Source: Prionace glauca (Eukaryota; Chordata; Chondrichthyes; Carcharhiniformes; Carcharhinidae). Taken from it: a stretch of DNA of 64,000 bases. This document shows, piece after piece, positions 56,257 through 64,000 of the stretch. The notes beneath the pieces are model-generated. The model searched no databases and was not told where the DNA came from. It was given only the letters and a program-made list of their open reading frames with translations. Every line of letters starts with the position of its first letter. Positions within the stretch are counted from its first letter, which is position 1. Location: contig CM075760.1 of NCBI GenBank assembly GCA_037974335.1, forward strand, positions 7,189,432 to 7,253,431, written 5' to 3'. Both the position numbers and the translations under genes were made by a program.

Positions 56257-56295
56257 CACAGAGACACAGAGCTGTGCTGAACCTGTACAAAAACT
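56257..56295 (+). other. V11 recombination signal (23-RSS)
   Basis: Heptamer CACAGAG (56257-56263), 23-nt spacer, nonamer ACAAAAACT (56287-56295). Confidence 0.9.
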
Positions 56296-56459
56296 CTCAC
56301 AGCGCACTCAGTAATTTGGGCAATTGAGTGAATGATAGTGTATTTATCTGACCTTTCTTGATGCCCCACAGTGTGTTTAGATGCAAGAGAGATTCCACAG
56401 CTCGTCTTCGAAATAGCGTCCTTATGATCTGCAACTCCGATTTGAGAGGGTAGTCGATG

Positions 56460-56652
56460 CCCCTAATTAAACATCTCATCCGAAATCCGGCACCTCTCAC
56501 ATTTCATCATTCCCCTCGGTTTGCACTGGCGCATCTGAATGCATCGTGAGACTGCGATTGTGAAAATATCTGCTTCACAGGCGATAGAGCGAAGAACTGA
56601 ACCTCCGCTGGCAAATGGTGTTTGTAGAATAATACTTGTACTGTTAATTTTG
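56460..56652 (-). repeat. Inverted dispersed repeat, copy 2 (partner at 39492-39682)
   Basis: Reverse complement of the 39.5-kb copy with about half a dozen differences in 190 bp. It lies 165 bp beyond the V11 nonamer. Confidence 0.85.
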
Positions 56653-56984
56653 AGATATTTGCACCATTTTGACAATGAATATTTAACTTATATTAAATTA
56701 TTTAAATGCGAGTAGATTAGTGTAAAGCTTTGTAACGGTGATTAGGTTAATAACTGAGGCTTAGATCGGAAGCAGCCTCTTGGTGCCTCAATAACCCGCT
56801 CTCCTTGAACAGGCGGTCAGTTTCCATCAGGTTCACACAATAGCTGCCCAGATTGTTTTTATGAGAGAAATAATCCAATTGTCCTGTGGAGTGAAACAAT
56901 ACTCATATTAACCTGGAATCATGGAAATCAATGCTCATCCCGATGGAAGCAGCTGGACCCTTGAATCAACTGTTACGCAAGGAA

Positions 56985-57400
56985 CTACAAAAGATTGTGA
57001 ATATAACCCAAACCATCAGGCAAACCAGCCTCCATTCCACTGACTCTGCCTACACTTCCCGCTGCCTCGGCAAAGCAGCCAGCATAATTAAGGAACCCAG
57101 AACATTCTTTCTTCCATCTTCTTCCCGTCGGGAAAAAATACAAAATTCTGAGGTCACGTACCAATAGACTCAAGAACAACTTTTTCCCTGCTACCATCAG
57201 ACTTTTGAATTAATCTACCTTCCATGAAGTGTATGTTTCTCTACACTCCAGCTGTGACTGTAAAATTATATTCTGCACTCTCTCGTTCCCTTCTCTATGA
57301 ACGGTATGTTTTGTCTCTATAGCGCGCAAGAAACGATATTTTTCACTGAATATTAATACTTGTGACAATAATAAATCAAATCAAATCAAATATTGTTCCG
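56985..57400 (+). mobile_element. LINE 3' end with AATCAAATC tail (non-CR1 type)
   Basis: CTGCCTACACTTCCCGCTGC, TCTTCTTCCCGTCGGGAAAAA, CAGACTTTTGAATTAATC and a tail GACAATAATAAATCAAATCAAATC. This is a very common 3' end in cartilaginous-fish genomes; I cannot assign the clade with certainty. Confidence 0.75.
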
Positions 57401-57404
57401 AGAG

Positions 57405-58030
57405 AAAAAGAAACGTTTTAACTGATTTAATGCCCTTAATGGACTCTGGATACCTGAAAGAAGTTTATAACCTATGGGAGTGGATCTCTAGGGCAGCCTC
57501 TGTTTTGTTGTTTGAAACATTATTTACACAGAGGATATGGCCGAATGGTCTCCTTCTGCACTGTAGGGATTATATGATTAATTTATTCTGCAGGTGTTGT
57601 GGATCTCTGCCAGAAAGAGTTTTAACGCTGACCCTCATCGTGGAGTGAAGAGATTTGCGAGTCCCATTATTTTCTGGATACTTGTGACCAATAGTAACCA
57701 AAATATTTCGACATGAAAAGATATAATCGCCCTCCCCACCCCTCACCCCCCCCCCCCCCTCTCTGTCTTTCTCTCTCTCTCTCCCTCACACGCACACACA
57801 CACACACACATAGACAAACACACATACTTTTCTGATCAACGCTATTAATTAGAAACAGTGGGTGAATATTTTCATCGGTCATACTGTGGTGTTGGACCAG
57901 GAAATGCAACGGTTTAAATAATCGCTGTCTAACTGTGTTGTACATTGCCAAATTAAAAACATGGAAACCGGAAGCAGGAGTCGGCCAATCTGTCCTTCGA
58001 CCTTGTTCTGTTATTTGTTTTGATCATGGC
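57405..58030. other. Simple-repeat-bearing intergenic stretch
   Basis: Holds a C run (57748-57760), a CT tract and a CA tract (57766-57811). No gene. Confidence 0.7.
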
Positions 58031-58032
58031 TG

Positions 58033-58336
58033 ATCATAGAACCTTCAGTATAGAGGAGGGCTATTCGGCCCATCGAATCTGCACCAACCACAATCCCACC
58101 CAAACTCTATTGCCATAACCTCATAAATTTTACCTTAACTAGTTCCCCTGACACTAAGGGGCAATTAAACTTGGCCAATCCACCTATCCAGCACATCTTT
58201 GGACTGAGGGAGGAAACCAGAGCACCCGGAGCAAACGGACGGAGACACGCATAGTGTGACCCAAGCCGGGAATTGGATCTGGGTCCCTGGCGCTGTGAGG
58301 CAGCAGTGCTAACCACTGTGTCACAACGCCGCCCAA
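58033..58336 (-). mobile_element. tRNA-derived SINE, minus
   Basis: Tail GGAGGGCTATTCGGCCC, body CATCTTTGGACTGAGGGAGG and head GTGCTAACCACTGTGTCAC in reverse complement. A short LINE tail fragment (GGAGTCGGCCAATC) precedes it. Confidence 0.87.
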
Positions 58337-58349
58337 AATCCTGAACCCC

Positions 58350-60095
58350 CATCCTCAAACTCCCAAGATCCCTTTAAACATCAAGAGCTATACCTAATTT
58401 CTTCGTCAAAGCAGACAATGTTACAGAAATAGAGAAAGCTAAAATTTATCTGCAGGTGCATGTCCTATATGTACTGTTGTTCACAGTGAAGGGTCACATC
58501 GCAAAATTATTTCCTGTAATTTACATCTGACACCTGTGAAAGTGGTGAACTGTAGTTTTATGCTGTTGTGTTTATACATAACATCTTGGAAAGCCACCTA
58601 GTAGAATATTCTCTAAAACATAGTTATTTTTGAATGTTGCATTATGATGTTACTGAAATGTTATCATGCCAGCTAATAACGGGCCTTATTGCTTTGATTT
58701 TATTATTCCTGCTTTTATCTTTCTCGTTATTTTGTTTTTGTCACGTTTACTGCTTCATATTAATTCCGATATTCTTTTTCCTCGTTAGCTAGCATTCCAA
58801 AGTAACTAACAGAGTACATATTACTGCATATAAATGAAAGTACATATAATGTACATAAATATAAAATTGACTTATATGGCTTAATTGACTGTCAATCTAC
58901 AACTGATGAGGTTGGATCACTCGTTTCTCCCGTTTTCCCGAAAGTGCAGAGTGTCGAAAATCCAATTTCTGCAGGTCTCCCTGCTTCAAAGCGTCAGGGA
59001 CCCTGGCTCATTTCCAGTCTTGCGTGACTGTCAGTGCGGAGTTTGCACATTCTCCCTGTGTCTGCGTGGGTTTCCTCCGGGTGCTCATGTTTCCTTCCAC
59101 AGTCTTTCAGCAGAATGACTGGGATATTACACTAAACAAAGAAGATCGTCAGGGTTTAAAATAAAGGTGGGATGATCTCTCATGTATACGTTAACTGCGG
59201 TACAATAGTAAACATATGTGCAAGAATAATGCGACATAATCGTGCAGCGACCCGCTTCAGAACGTTGAGAATTCGGTGGTTTTCCCATAATTGGTCATTT
59301 ACCTCAGATCGCCACCAGATGGAGGTGTCTCACCATGTTTATGTATTTACTGCAGCCGGGCCAATGGCATTGCGGATCTGCTGCTGATCTACTTCTGCAC
59401 AATGACAAGTGGATCCCGAAAATCACCTTTTCTTATCACTTACTCGGTTATATTAAGATATTTTTATTTCTTCTGGGATTCCTAATTCCATTTCGGATAT
59501 TGCGTTTCTCTCTGCTTCCTTTGTTTCTCTCACCGACTATCTCTCGTGTTTTCTGTCCGCTTGTCTCTCTTCGCTCCTCCATCTGCACTGTCTCAAATTA
59601 TCTGCATTTGTTCTCCCCCCCGTTTCCTCACCGTGTCTTCATCTAATTACCTTCCTGACCCCGTCTCTTCCTCTTTCCTCTCCCTGCCTACCCCACTATT
59701 CATCCGTCGCTTTCTCCCTCATTGCTATCATTTCACTTCTTCTTGTCTATCTCCTGAATCTCAGTCTGTTTTTCCCTATCTATAACTAGATATGGACCGC
59801 GATCTTCGCTTTTGATTCACTTATTCTCTTTTCATTTGTTTATCTTTATGTTGTTTTTCTCCGTACTACGTGTCAAATATTAAAACATTTTCGACAACTT
59901 TTCTCTCACGGTACCTTTAATTTACAAAACGATAAACATTTCGCAGGCACATCTTCACATTGTATTCGTGTATTCGATGAAAATTGGGCAGAGGGAACGT
60001 TTCCCAGAGCTGCAAAAGTTGCTTTCGGTTTCTTAATATTTTCGATTCATTTTAAAGCAGAACAAGCTGTCGATCGGTGTAGAAAATCAACGTTT
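58350..60095. other. Intergenic, one SINE fragment, no gene
   Basis: A plus-oriented SINE body fragment lies at 58975-59108 (GTGTCTGCGTGGGTTTCCTC). 59500-59770 is CT-rich. No V exon or RSS found on either strand. Confidence 0.55.
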
Positions 60096-60247
60096 CCACA
60101 TCGGCCATGCTAAATTCACCCTAGTGTCAGGAGATACGCAGGGTAAATACACGGAGTTGCAGGAATGGGGCCTGGGTGGGATTGTGGCCAGTGCAAACTC
60201 GATGGGACGAATCGCCTTTTGCACTGTAGGGATTTTATGATTCGCAT

Positions 60248-60351
60248 TGATGTCAGCTTAGGGAGATGAGCCAATCGCAGCACTGAGTAACGCCTCCCAG
60301 TTTCCTAATAATTGAAGCTGCCTTTGATCTAAGTTCACTCTGTGATATAAA
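60248..60351 (+). promoter_or_regulatory. V12 promoter: CRE-like, CCAAT and TATA elements
   Basis: TGATGTCA (60248-60255), CCAATC (about 60271-60276) and TATAAA (60346-60351), with the start codon at 60409. The same CRE-like and CCAAT elements are found upstream of V13 (TGACATCA on plus at 62906-62913). Confidence 0.6.
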
Positions 60352-60408
60352 ACTAGGGGCAACAACATATTTCAGATATTGTCGCTGCTTACTGTCCAGT
60401 CAGGAACC

Positions 60409-60842
60409 ATGTGTCCCCTGTGTGTTTTACTGATAATAATGGCCATGCTGCCCGGTGAGTCTGACCTCAAATACTGAGTGTCTGTATCATGGTTATATTT
60501 GCTCCTAGATTTCTCACACATTCCACACTTTCTTGCAGGAATCAATGGCCAAGATTCAGTTTCCCAGCCGCCTGACTTAACGGTTCAGGAAGGATTGAAC
60601 GTTACAGTGAATTGTAATTACACAACAAAAGATGCTTATCCAAATCTCTTCTGGTACATCCAGTATCCCGGGGAAGCTCCGAAATATTTACTAAAGAGAT
60701 ATGCCACGGGTGGCGGAGAAACGTCTCCAGGTTTCCGAGCCCGGTTTTCTGCTGATTTGGACAAGGACAAGAAAACAGTTCCTTTAACTATCACCGGGGT
60801 CCGTGTCTCTGACTCTGCCGTGTATTACTGTGCGCTGAGCCC
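60409..60842 (+). CDS. V12: T-cell receptor alpha/delta-type V gene, apparently functional
   Basis: Leader 60409-60454 (46 nt, MCPLCVLLIIMAMLP, donor GTGAGT), intron 84 nt, V exon 60539-60842 (304 nt, acceptor TTGCAG). The domain reads GINGQDSVSQPPDLTV, first Cys in VTVNC, NLFWYIQYPGEAPKYLLK, SDSAVYYCALSP. Two sequons near CDR1 (NVT, NYT) could be glycosylated. It is the inverted near-copy of V13; their leader peptides are identical. FR2 is the classic TRAV form, and this is the strongest single argument for an alpha/delta locus. Confidence 0.94.
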
Positions 60843-60881
60843 CACACTGTTACAGAGGCACAGTCAGCCCATACAAAAACC
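60843..60881 (+). other. V12 recombination signal (23-RSS)
   Basis: Heptamer CACACTG (60843-60849), 23-nt spacer, consensus nonamer ACAAAAACC (60873-60881). Confidence 0.94.
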
Positions 60882-61026
60882 TACACAGGCATTCTCACCT
60901 CTCACTGAATCAGATTTGCGACCTGGATTGTGAACTGTTAATATAAGCAAAACAATGGCATAACGAAGAGTGAGCCCGAATTCTCTCTTTCCATCGTGCT
61001 CAATGTGTCATTCTACATAAATTCTA

Positions 61027-61104
61027 GTTTCCCAGGACCCATCTGAATTAATGGTCCAGGAAGGATTGAACGTTATAGTGAATTGTAATTTCACAACAAA
61101 ATAA
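61027..61104 (+). pseudogene. V FR1 fragment, V12-like
   Basis: VSQDPSELMVQEGLNVIVNCNFTTK followed at once by a stop. It keeps only FR1 to CDR1, with first Cys; nothing after it aligns to a V domain. It starts about 10 bp beyond the left inverted-repeat arm. Confidence 0.8.
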
Positions 61105-61140
61105 CGCATGCCCGCTATTCCCTTCGTCACTCCACAGCAG

Positions 61141-61691
61141 TGTTTTTGTACCAGTCTCTGGTTCCTCTCACAATGCCTCTCGGTCCGCAGTAATACACCG
61201 CGCTGTCCGACAGCTCACAGATGGTGAAATTTCTCATTTTTCGAAGTGTTCATAGACGCAAAAAAAAATCCGAGTCCCGTGCCTTCTGCTCTGAAATCAT
61301 CTCCGTAGTTACAATTTGGGGGCTTTATCCGGGTCCGGCGGTATAGCTGTGAAGAATATGCACTGTCTGTGGTCGATTAGCTGAAGTCCATGGATATCGA
61401 TTTTTCTTCATCGCTACAACTGGACCCTGGGAGACAGAAACTGCACCACTCACACCTAAAAAAGAATAGAAATACAAACTTAACGTTTTATCATCACTTT
61501 GTTGGGATAAAAATGTGATCAGGGTAATTGAATGCATTACAAATACAGGAAAAACTATTAAAAGGGGAGATTTTTATCTGAGTATCTCGAGCATGCTGGG
61601 GATTGTACAAATTGGGAACTTACCAGTTAAGAAAGCTGCAGCTATGATGAATGAGTAAAAACTAACAGATGAATGAGTAAATACTAAGCAT
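61141..61691 (-). pseudogene. V14: T-cell receptor V pseudogene with duplicated leader segment
   Basis: The leader 61691-61624 is 68 nt because a 22-bp stretch (GATGAATGAGTAAA...) is repeated in tandem, creating an in-frame TAG; leaving one copy out gives the usual 46 nt and a hydrophobic leader MLSIYSFIIAAAFLT. The V exon 61455-61180 starts GVSGAVSVSQGP, lacks a recognisable first Cys and FR2, and ends LSDSAVYYCGPR in another frame. Nonamer ACAAAAACA (61149-61141) is present, but the 23-nt position of the heptamer reads GAGGCAT. A CRE with CCAAT lies at about 61891-61906. Confidence 0.8.
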
Positions 61692-61890
61692 CTTGGCAGA
61701 GTTGGTGCTGGATCTGAGCTCAGTGAGTTAAAACTTTTAGTTCAGAGTTCAGAAGATGTTGAGTAATATCCGGCCTCACTGACGATTGGTTCATTCCTGA
61801 CAGAGCCAGCAGGAGACATCCAATCAACTGACGGTTGCTTTGTCCTATATTTCATCCAATCATCTAATCAGCTCAGAGTGTCTTTGTTCT

Positions 61891-61906
61891 CCAATCCATG
61901 ACGTCA
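61891..61906 (-). promoter_or_regulatory. CRE plus CCAAT upstream of V14
   Basis: CCAAT then TGACGTCA (61899-61906), 208 bp before the V14 leader ATG. The CRE is a perfect palindrome even though the gene is broken. Confidence 0.55.
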
Positions 61907-62285
61907 GAGAGAGGAGCAGGAACTATTTGAATCTGTTCTCAGAACAATGAACTGGACTGGAAGAAGCTACACGACCGAATGGAGATATCACTCTCTTTGA
62001 CGTGAGGGCATGGAGACAAATGTTGGCCATTTTCCGGAGTTAGTCTTTGAGATAGGACGCAGATGCATTTTGGTTAACGTTGTGTTAACAGCGGTAGAGT
62101 TTTCCATTCCAAGAGTTGCTCCAAACAGCTATAAAAATGGAATTTATATAAAATACAATATTCAGCAGCATGGAAAAAGAGCATTCGGGCTAACCCTTCG
62201 TTATGCTATTGTTTTGCTTATATTAACAGTTCACAATCCAGGTCACAGATCTGATTCAGTGAGAGAAGGTGAGAGTGCCAATGCA

Positions 62286-62324
62286 GGTTTTTGTACGGGC
62301 TGACTGTGCCTCTGTAACAGTGTG
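62286..62324 (-). other. V13 recombination signal (23-RSS)
   Basis: Minus strand: heptamer CACACTG (62324-62318), 23-nt spacer, consensus nonamer ACAAAAACC (62294-62286). Confidence 0.94.
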
Positions 62325-62754
62325 GGGCTCAGCGCACAGTAATACACGGCAGAGTCAGAGACACGGACCCCGGTGATAGTTAAAGGAAATGTTTTCTTCT
62401 CCTTGTCCAAATCAGCAGAAAACCGGGCTCGGAAATCTGGAGACGTTTCTCCGCTACCCGCACCATATTTCTTCAGTAAATATCTCGGAGCTTCACCGGG
62501 GTACTGAACGTACCAGAAAAGACTTGGGGAAGCATATTCCGTAGTGTAATTACAATTCACTGTAACGTTCAATCTTTCCTGAACCGTTAATTCAGGCGGC
62601 TGGGAAACTGAATTTTGGCCACTGATTCCTGCAATAAAATATAAAATGTGTAAGAAATCTGTGAACAAATATAACCATGATACACTGAGGATTTGAGTTC
62701 AGACTCACCGGGCAGCATGGCCATTATTATCAGTAAAACACACAGGGGACACAT
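62325..62754 (-). CDS. V13: T-cell receptor alpha/delta-type V gene, apparently functional
   Basis: Leader 62754-62709 (46 nt, same peptide as V12, donor GTGAGT), intron 80 nt, V exon 62628-62325 (304 nt, acceptor TTGCAG). The domain reads GISGQNSVSQPPELTV, first Cys in VTVNC, LFWYVQYPGEAPRYLLK, SDSAVYYCALSP. It differs from V12 mainly at CDR1 (EYAS against KDAY) and CDR2 (YGAGSG against YATGGG), with framework nearly unchanged, so the visible amino-acid changes sit largely in the antigen-contact loops. No stops. Confidence 0.94.
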
Positions 62755-62924
62755 CGTTCCTGATTGGACAGTAAGCAGCGAAACTGTTAAAATATGTTGC
62801 TGCCTCGAGTCTTATATCACAGAGTGAACTCAGATCTAAGGCAGCTTCAATTATTAGGAAACTGGGGCAGTTTCTCAGAGCTGCGATTGGTTCACCTCCC
62901 TGAGCTGACATCAACTGCGAATCA

Positions 62925-63245
62925 TAAAATCCCTACAGTACAGACGGAGGCCATTCGTCCCATCGAATTTGCACCGGCCACAATTCCGCCCAGGCCCCAG
63001 TCCAGCAACCCCGTGTATTTTACTCTGCGTATCCCCTGACATTAGTGTCAATTTAGCGTGGCCAATCAATCTAACTTGAACATCTTTGGATTGTGGGAGG
63101 GAACAGGAGCACTCGAAGGAAACCCACGTAGACAAGGGAAGAACGTGCAAACTTCATACAGAAAGTGATCCGAAGCCTGAATTGATCCCGGTGCCTGACA
63201 CTGTGAGACAGCAGTGCTCACCACTGTGGCACCAGGCCGCCCCGT
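62925..63245 (-). mobile_element. tRNA-derived SINE, minus
   Basis: Tail ACGGAGGCCATTCGTCCC, body ACATCTTTGGATTGTGGGAG and head TGCTCACCACTGTGGCACC in reverse complement; it straddles the outer end of the inverted-repeat arm. Confidence 0.87.
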
Positions 63246-63459
63246 AACCACTGAACCAATCATAGTTGTTTCCAATCACATTCCTTCCCTGGCCGTAAAC
63301 GTATTTCTAAATTCCTTGCCCTCTCTTTACTCTCACCCACATAATCAGTTATTCTGCCTCATTAACCGCTTTCCTCAGAACTCACTCCATCAATCTTTCT
63401 TAAGGCGGATTTTTTTCCTAAATCAGGGTAAACATGAAATTCATTTAATCATTTATGGG

Positions 63460-63762
63460 CGATAGGATGGCACAATGTTTAGCATTGCTGCCTCACAGCC
63501 CCAGGCATCCGGCTTCAATTCCAGCCTCGGGTCACTGCCTGTGTGGAGTTTTTCACTCAGAGGGTGGTGAGTGAGTGGAATCGGTTGCCGTCAGTGATGG
63601 TAGAGGCGAACTCGCTGGGGTCTTTTAAGAGACTTCTGGATGAGTACGTGAGATTTAATGGGATTGAGAGTTATAGATAGGCCTGAGAGGTATGGATATG
63701 ATCGGCGCAACTTGTGGGCCGGAGGGCCTGTTTGTGCTGTAGTGTTCTATGTTCTATGATTG
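63460..63762 (+). mobile_element. SINE head fused to a LINE 3' tail
   Basis: 63460-63555 is a SINE head and body start (GGCACAATGTTTAGCATTGC, then GCCTGTGTGGAGTTT). At 63556 it passes without a gap into LINE 3' sequence (CACTCAGAGGGTGGTGAGTG, GTTCTATGTTCTATG). Confidence 0.75.
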
Positions 63763-63938
63763 GATTTGATCCGGGAATAATATGATCGCCAAGTGTGACA
63801 ATTCACAGTAGTGATAATGGGTGAGCTCTGCGGGGAATATCGTTAAGTTGTATTATCCCCTTCATTTTCTGCGCATTTTCGATTAGTTCCGACTCTTTTT
63901 TTTTCCTGACACAGAACACTTGATTATCGACCTGCTTT

Positions 63939-63977
63939 AGTTTTTGTATGAGGTCCATGGGAGCCTCATTCACTGTG
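63939..63977 (-). other. V15 recombination signal (23-RSS)
   Basis: Minus strand: heptamer CACAGTG (63977-63971), 23-nt spacer, nonamer ACAAAAACT (63947-63939). Confidence 0.92.
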
Positions 63978-64000
63978 GGTCTCAGTGCACAGTAATACAC
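63978..64000 (-). CDS. V15: 3' end of a V gene, cut by the window edge
   Basis: Only VYYCALRP is visible before the RSS. The ending ALRP and the nonamer are as in V11. Whether the rest is intact cannot be judged. Confidence 0.8.

Larger units (their letters stand above)
60105..61015. repeat. Left arm of a large inverted repeat (partner 62165-63065)
   Basis: Includes a truncated SINE, the V12 promoter, V12 and about 170 bp of 3' flank. The reverse complement of 62165-63065 matches throughout, including TATAAGCAAAACAATRGCATAACGAAG past the RSS. The spacer between arms is about 1.15 kb. Confidence 0.88.
62165..63065. repeat. Right arm of the large inverted repeat
   Basis: Mirror of 60105-61015, carrying V13. 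The SINE in this arm is full length (to about 63245) and that in the left arm is truncated at about 60105, which marks the outer end of the shared sequence. Confidence 0.88.

Noticed and set aside
1-64000. J, D or constant segments of a T-cell receptor, or immunoglobulin-type V genes
   Set aside because: No 12-RSS followed by an FGxG-type J, and no constant-domain exon, was found by eye; this does not exclude a very degenerate one.

Overview
The window reads as part of a cartilaginous-fish (shark or ray) T-cell receptor alpha/delta variable-gene cluster. Three things support this. First, there are 16 V genes, pseudogenes or relics; the complete ones have a short leader exon, a small intron, a V exon with Cys-Trp-Cys framework residues, and a 23-bp-type recombination signal (CACAGTG-like heptamer, ACAAAAACC-like nonamer). 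Second, there is a GPR139-like receptor of a kind I remember as expanded in sharks. Third, the repeats are dominated by CR1-group LINEs and by tRNA-derived SINEs of the type found throughout shark genomes. No J, D or C segments were seen.

Layout. 1-4.7 kb: a segmental-duplication unit (A) with a degenerate tRNA-Glu-like gene and V1 (minus). 4.7-17.6 kb: a two-exon GPR139-like gene (exon 1 ending at 6670, exon 2 at 16745-17646) with a 10-kb intron packed with broken LINEs and SINEs. 18.4-24.1 kb: the second copy (B) of the duplication, with its tRNA block itself doubled in tandem and V2, a pseudogene. 24.5-31 kb: V3, relic V4 (abutted by a LINE) and V5, which has a doubled CRE-bearing promoter. 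31-49 kb: V6 (plus), V7 pseudogene, V8, V9 and relic V10 (minus), with tRNA-Val, a tRNA-Asn-like gene, and an inverted copy of the tRNA-Glu block near 42 kb. 49-55 kb: repeat mosaic, a 33-bp GC-rich array of YY1-like sites and a CpG-rich promoter-like stretch. 55.4-64 kb: V11, V12 (plus), V14 pseudogene and V13 (minus), with V12 and V13 sitting in the two arms of a large inverted repeat, and the 3' end of V15 cut by the window edge.

Nine V genes look intact (V1, V3, V5, V6, V8, V9, V11, V12, V13); V15 is partial; V2, V4, V7, V10, V14 and an FR1 fragment at 61.0 kb are broken. V genes point both ways, so in any one germline orientation of D-J-C about half would join by inversion and half by deletion. 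Several V upstream regions share a CRE (TGACGTCA or TGATGTCA) close to a CCAAT box, echoing the CRE-like element known in mammalian TCR V promoters. V numbers here are local labels, not nomenclature. Repeat boundaries are by eye, good to about 10-30 bp. No LTR element or other virus-like element was recognised.
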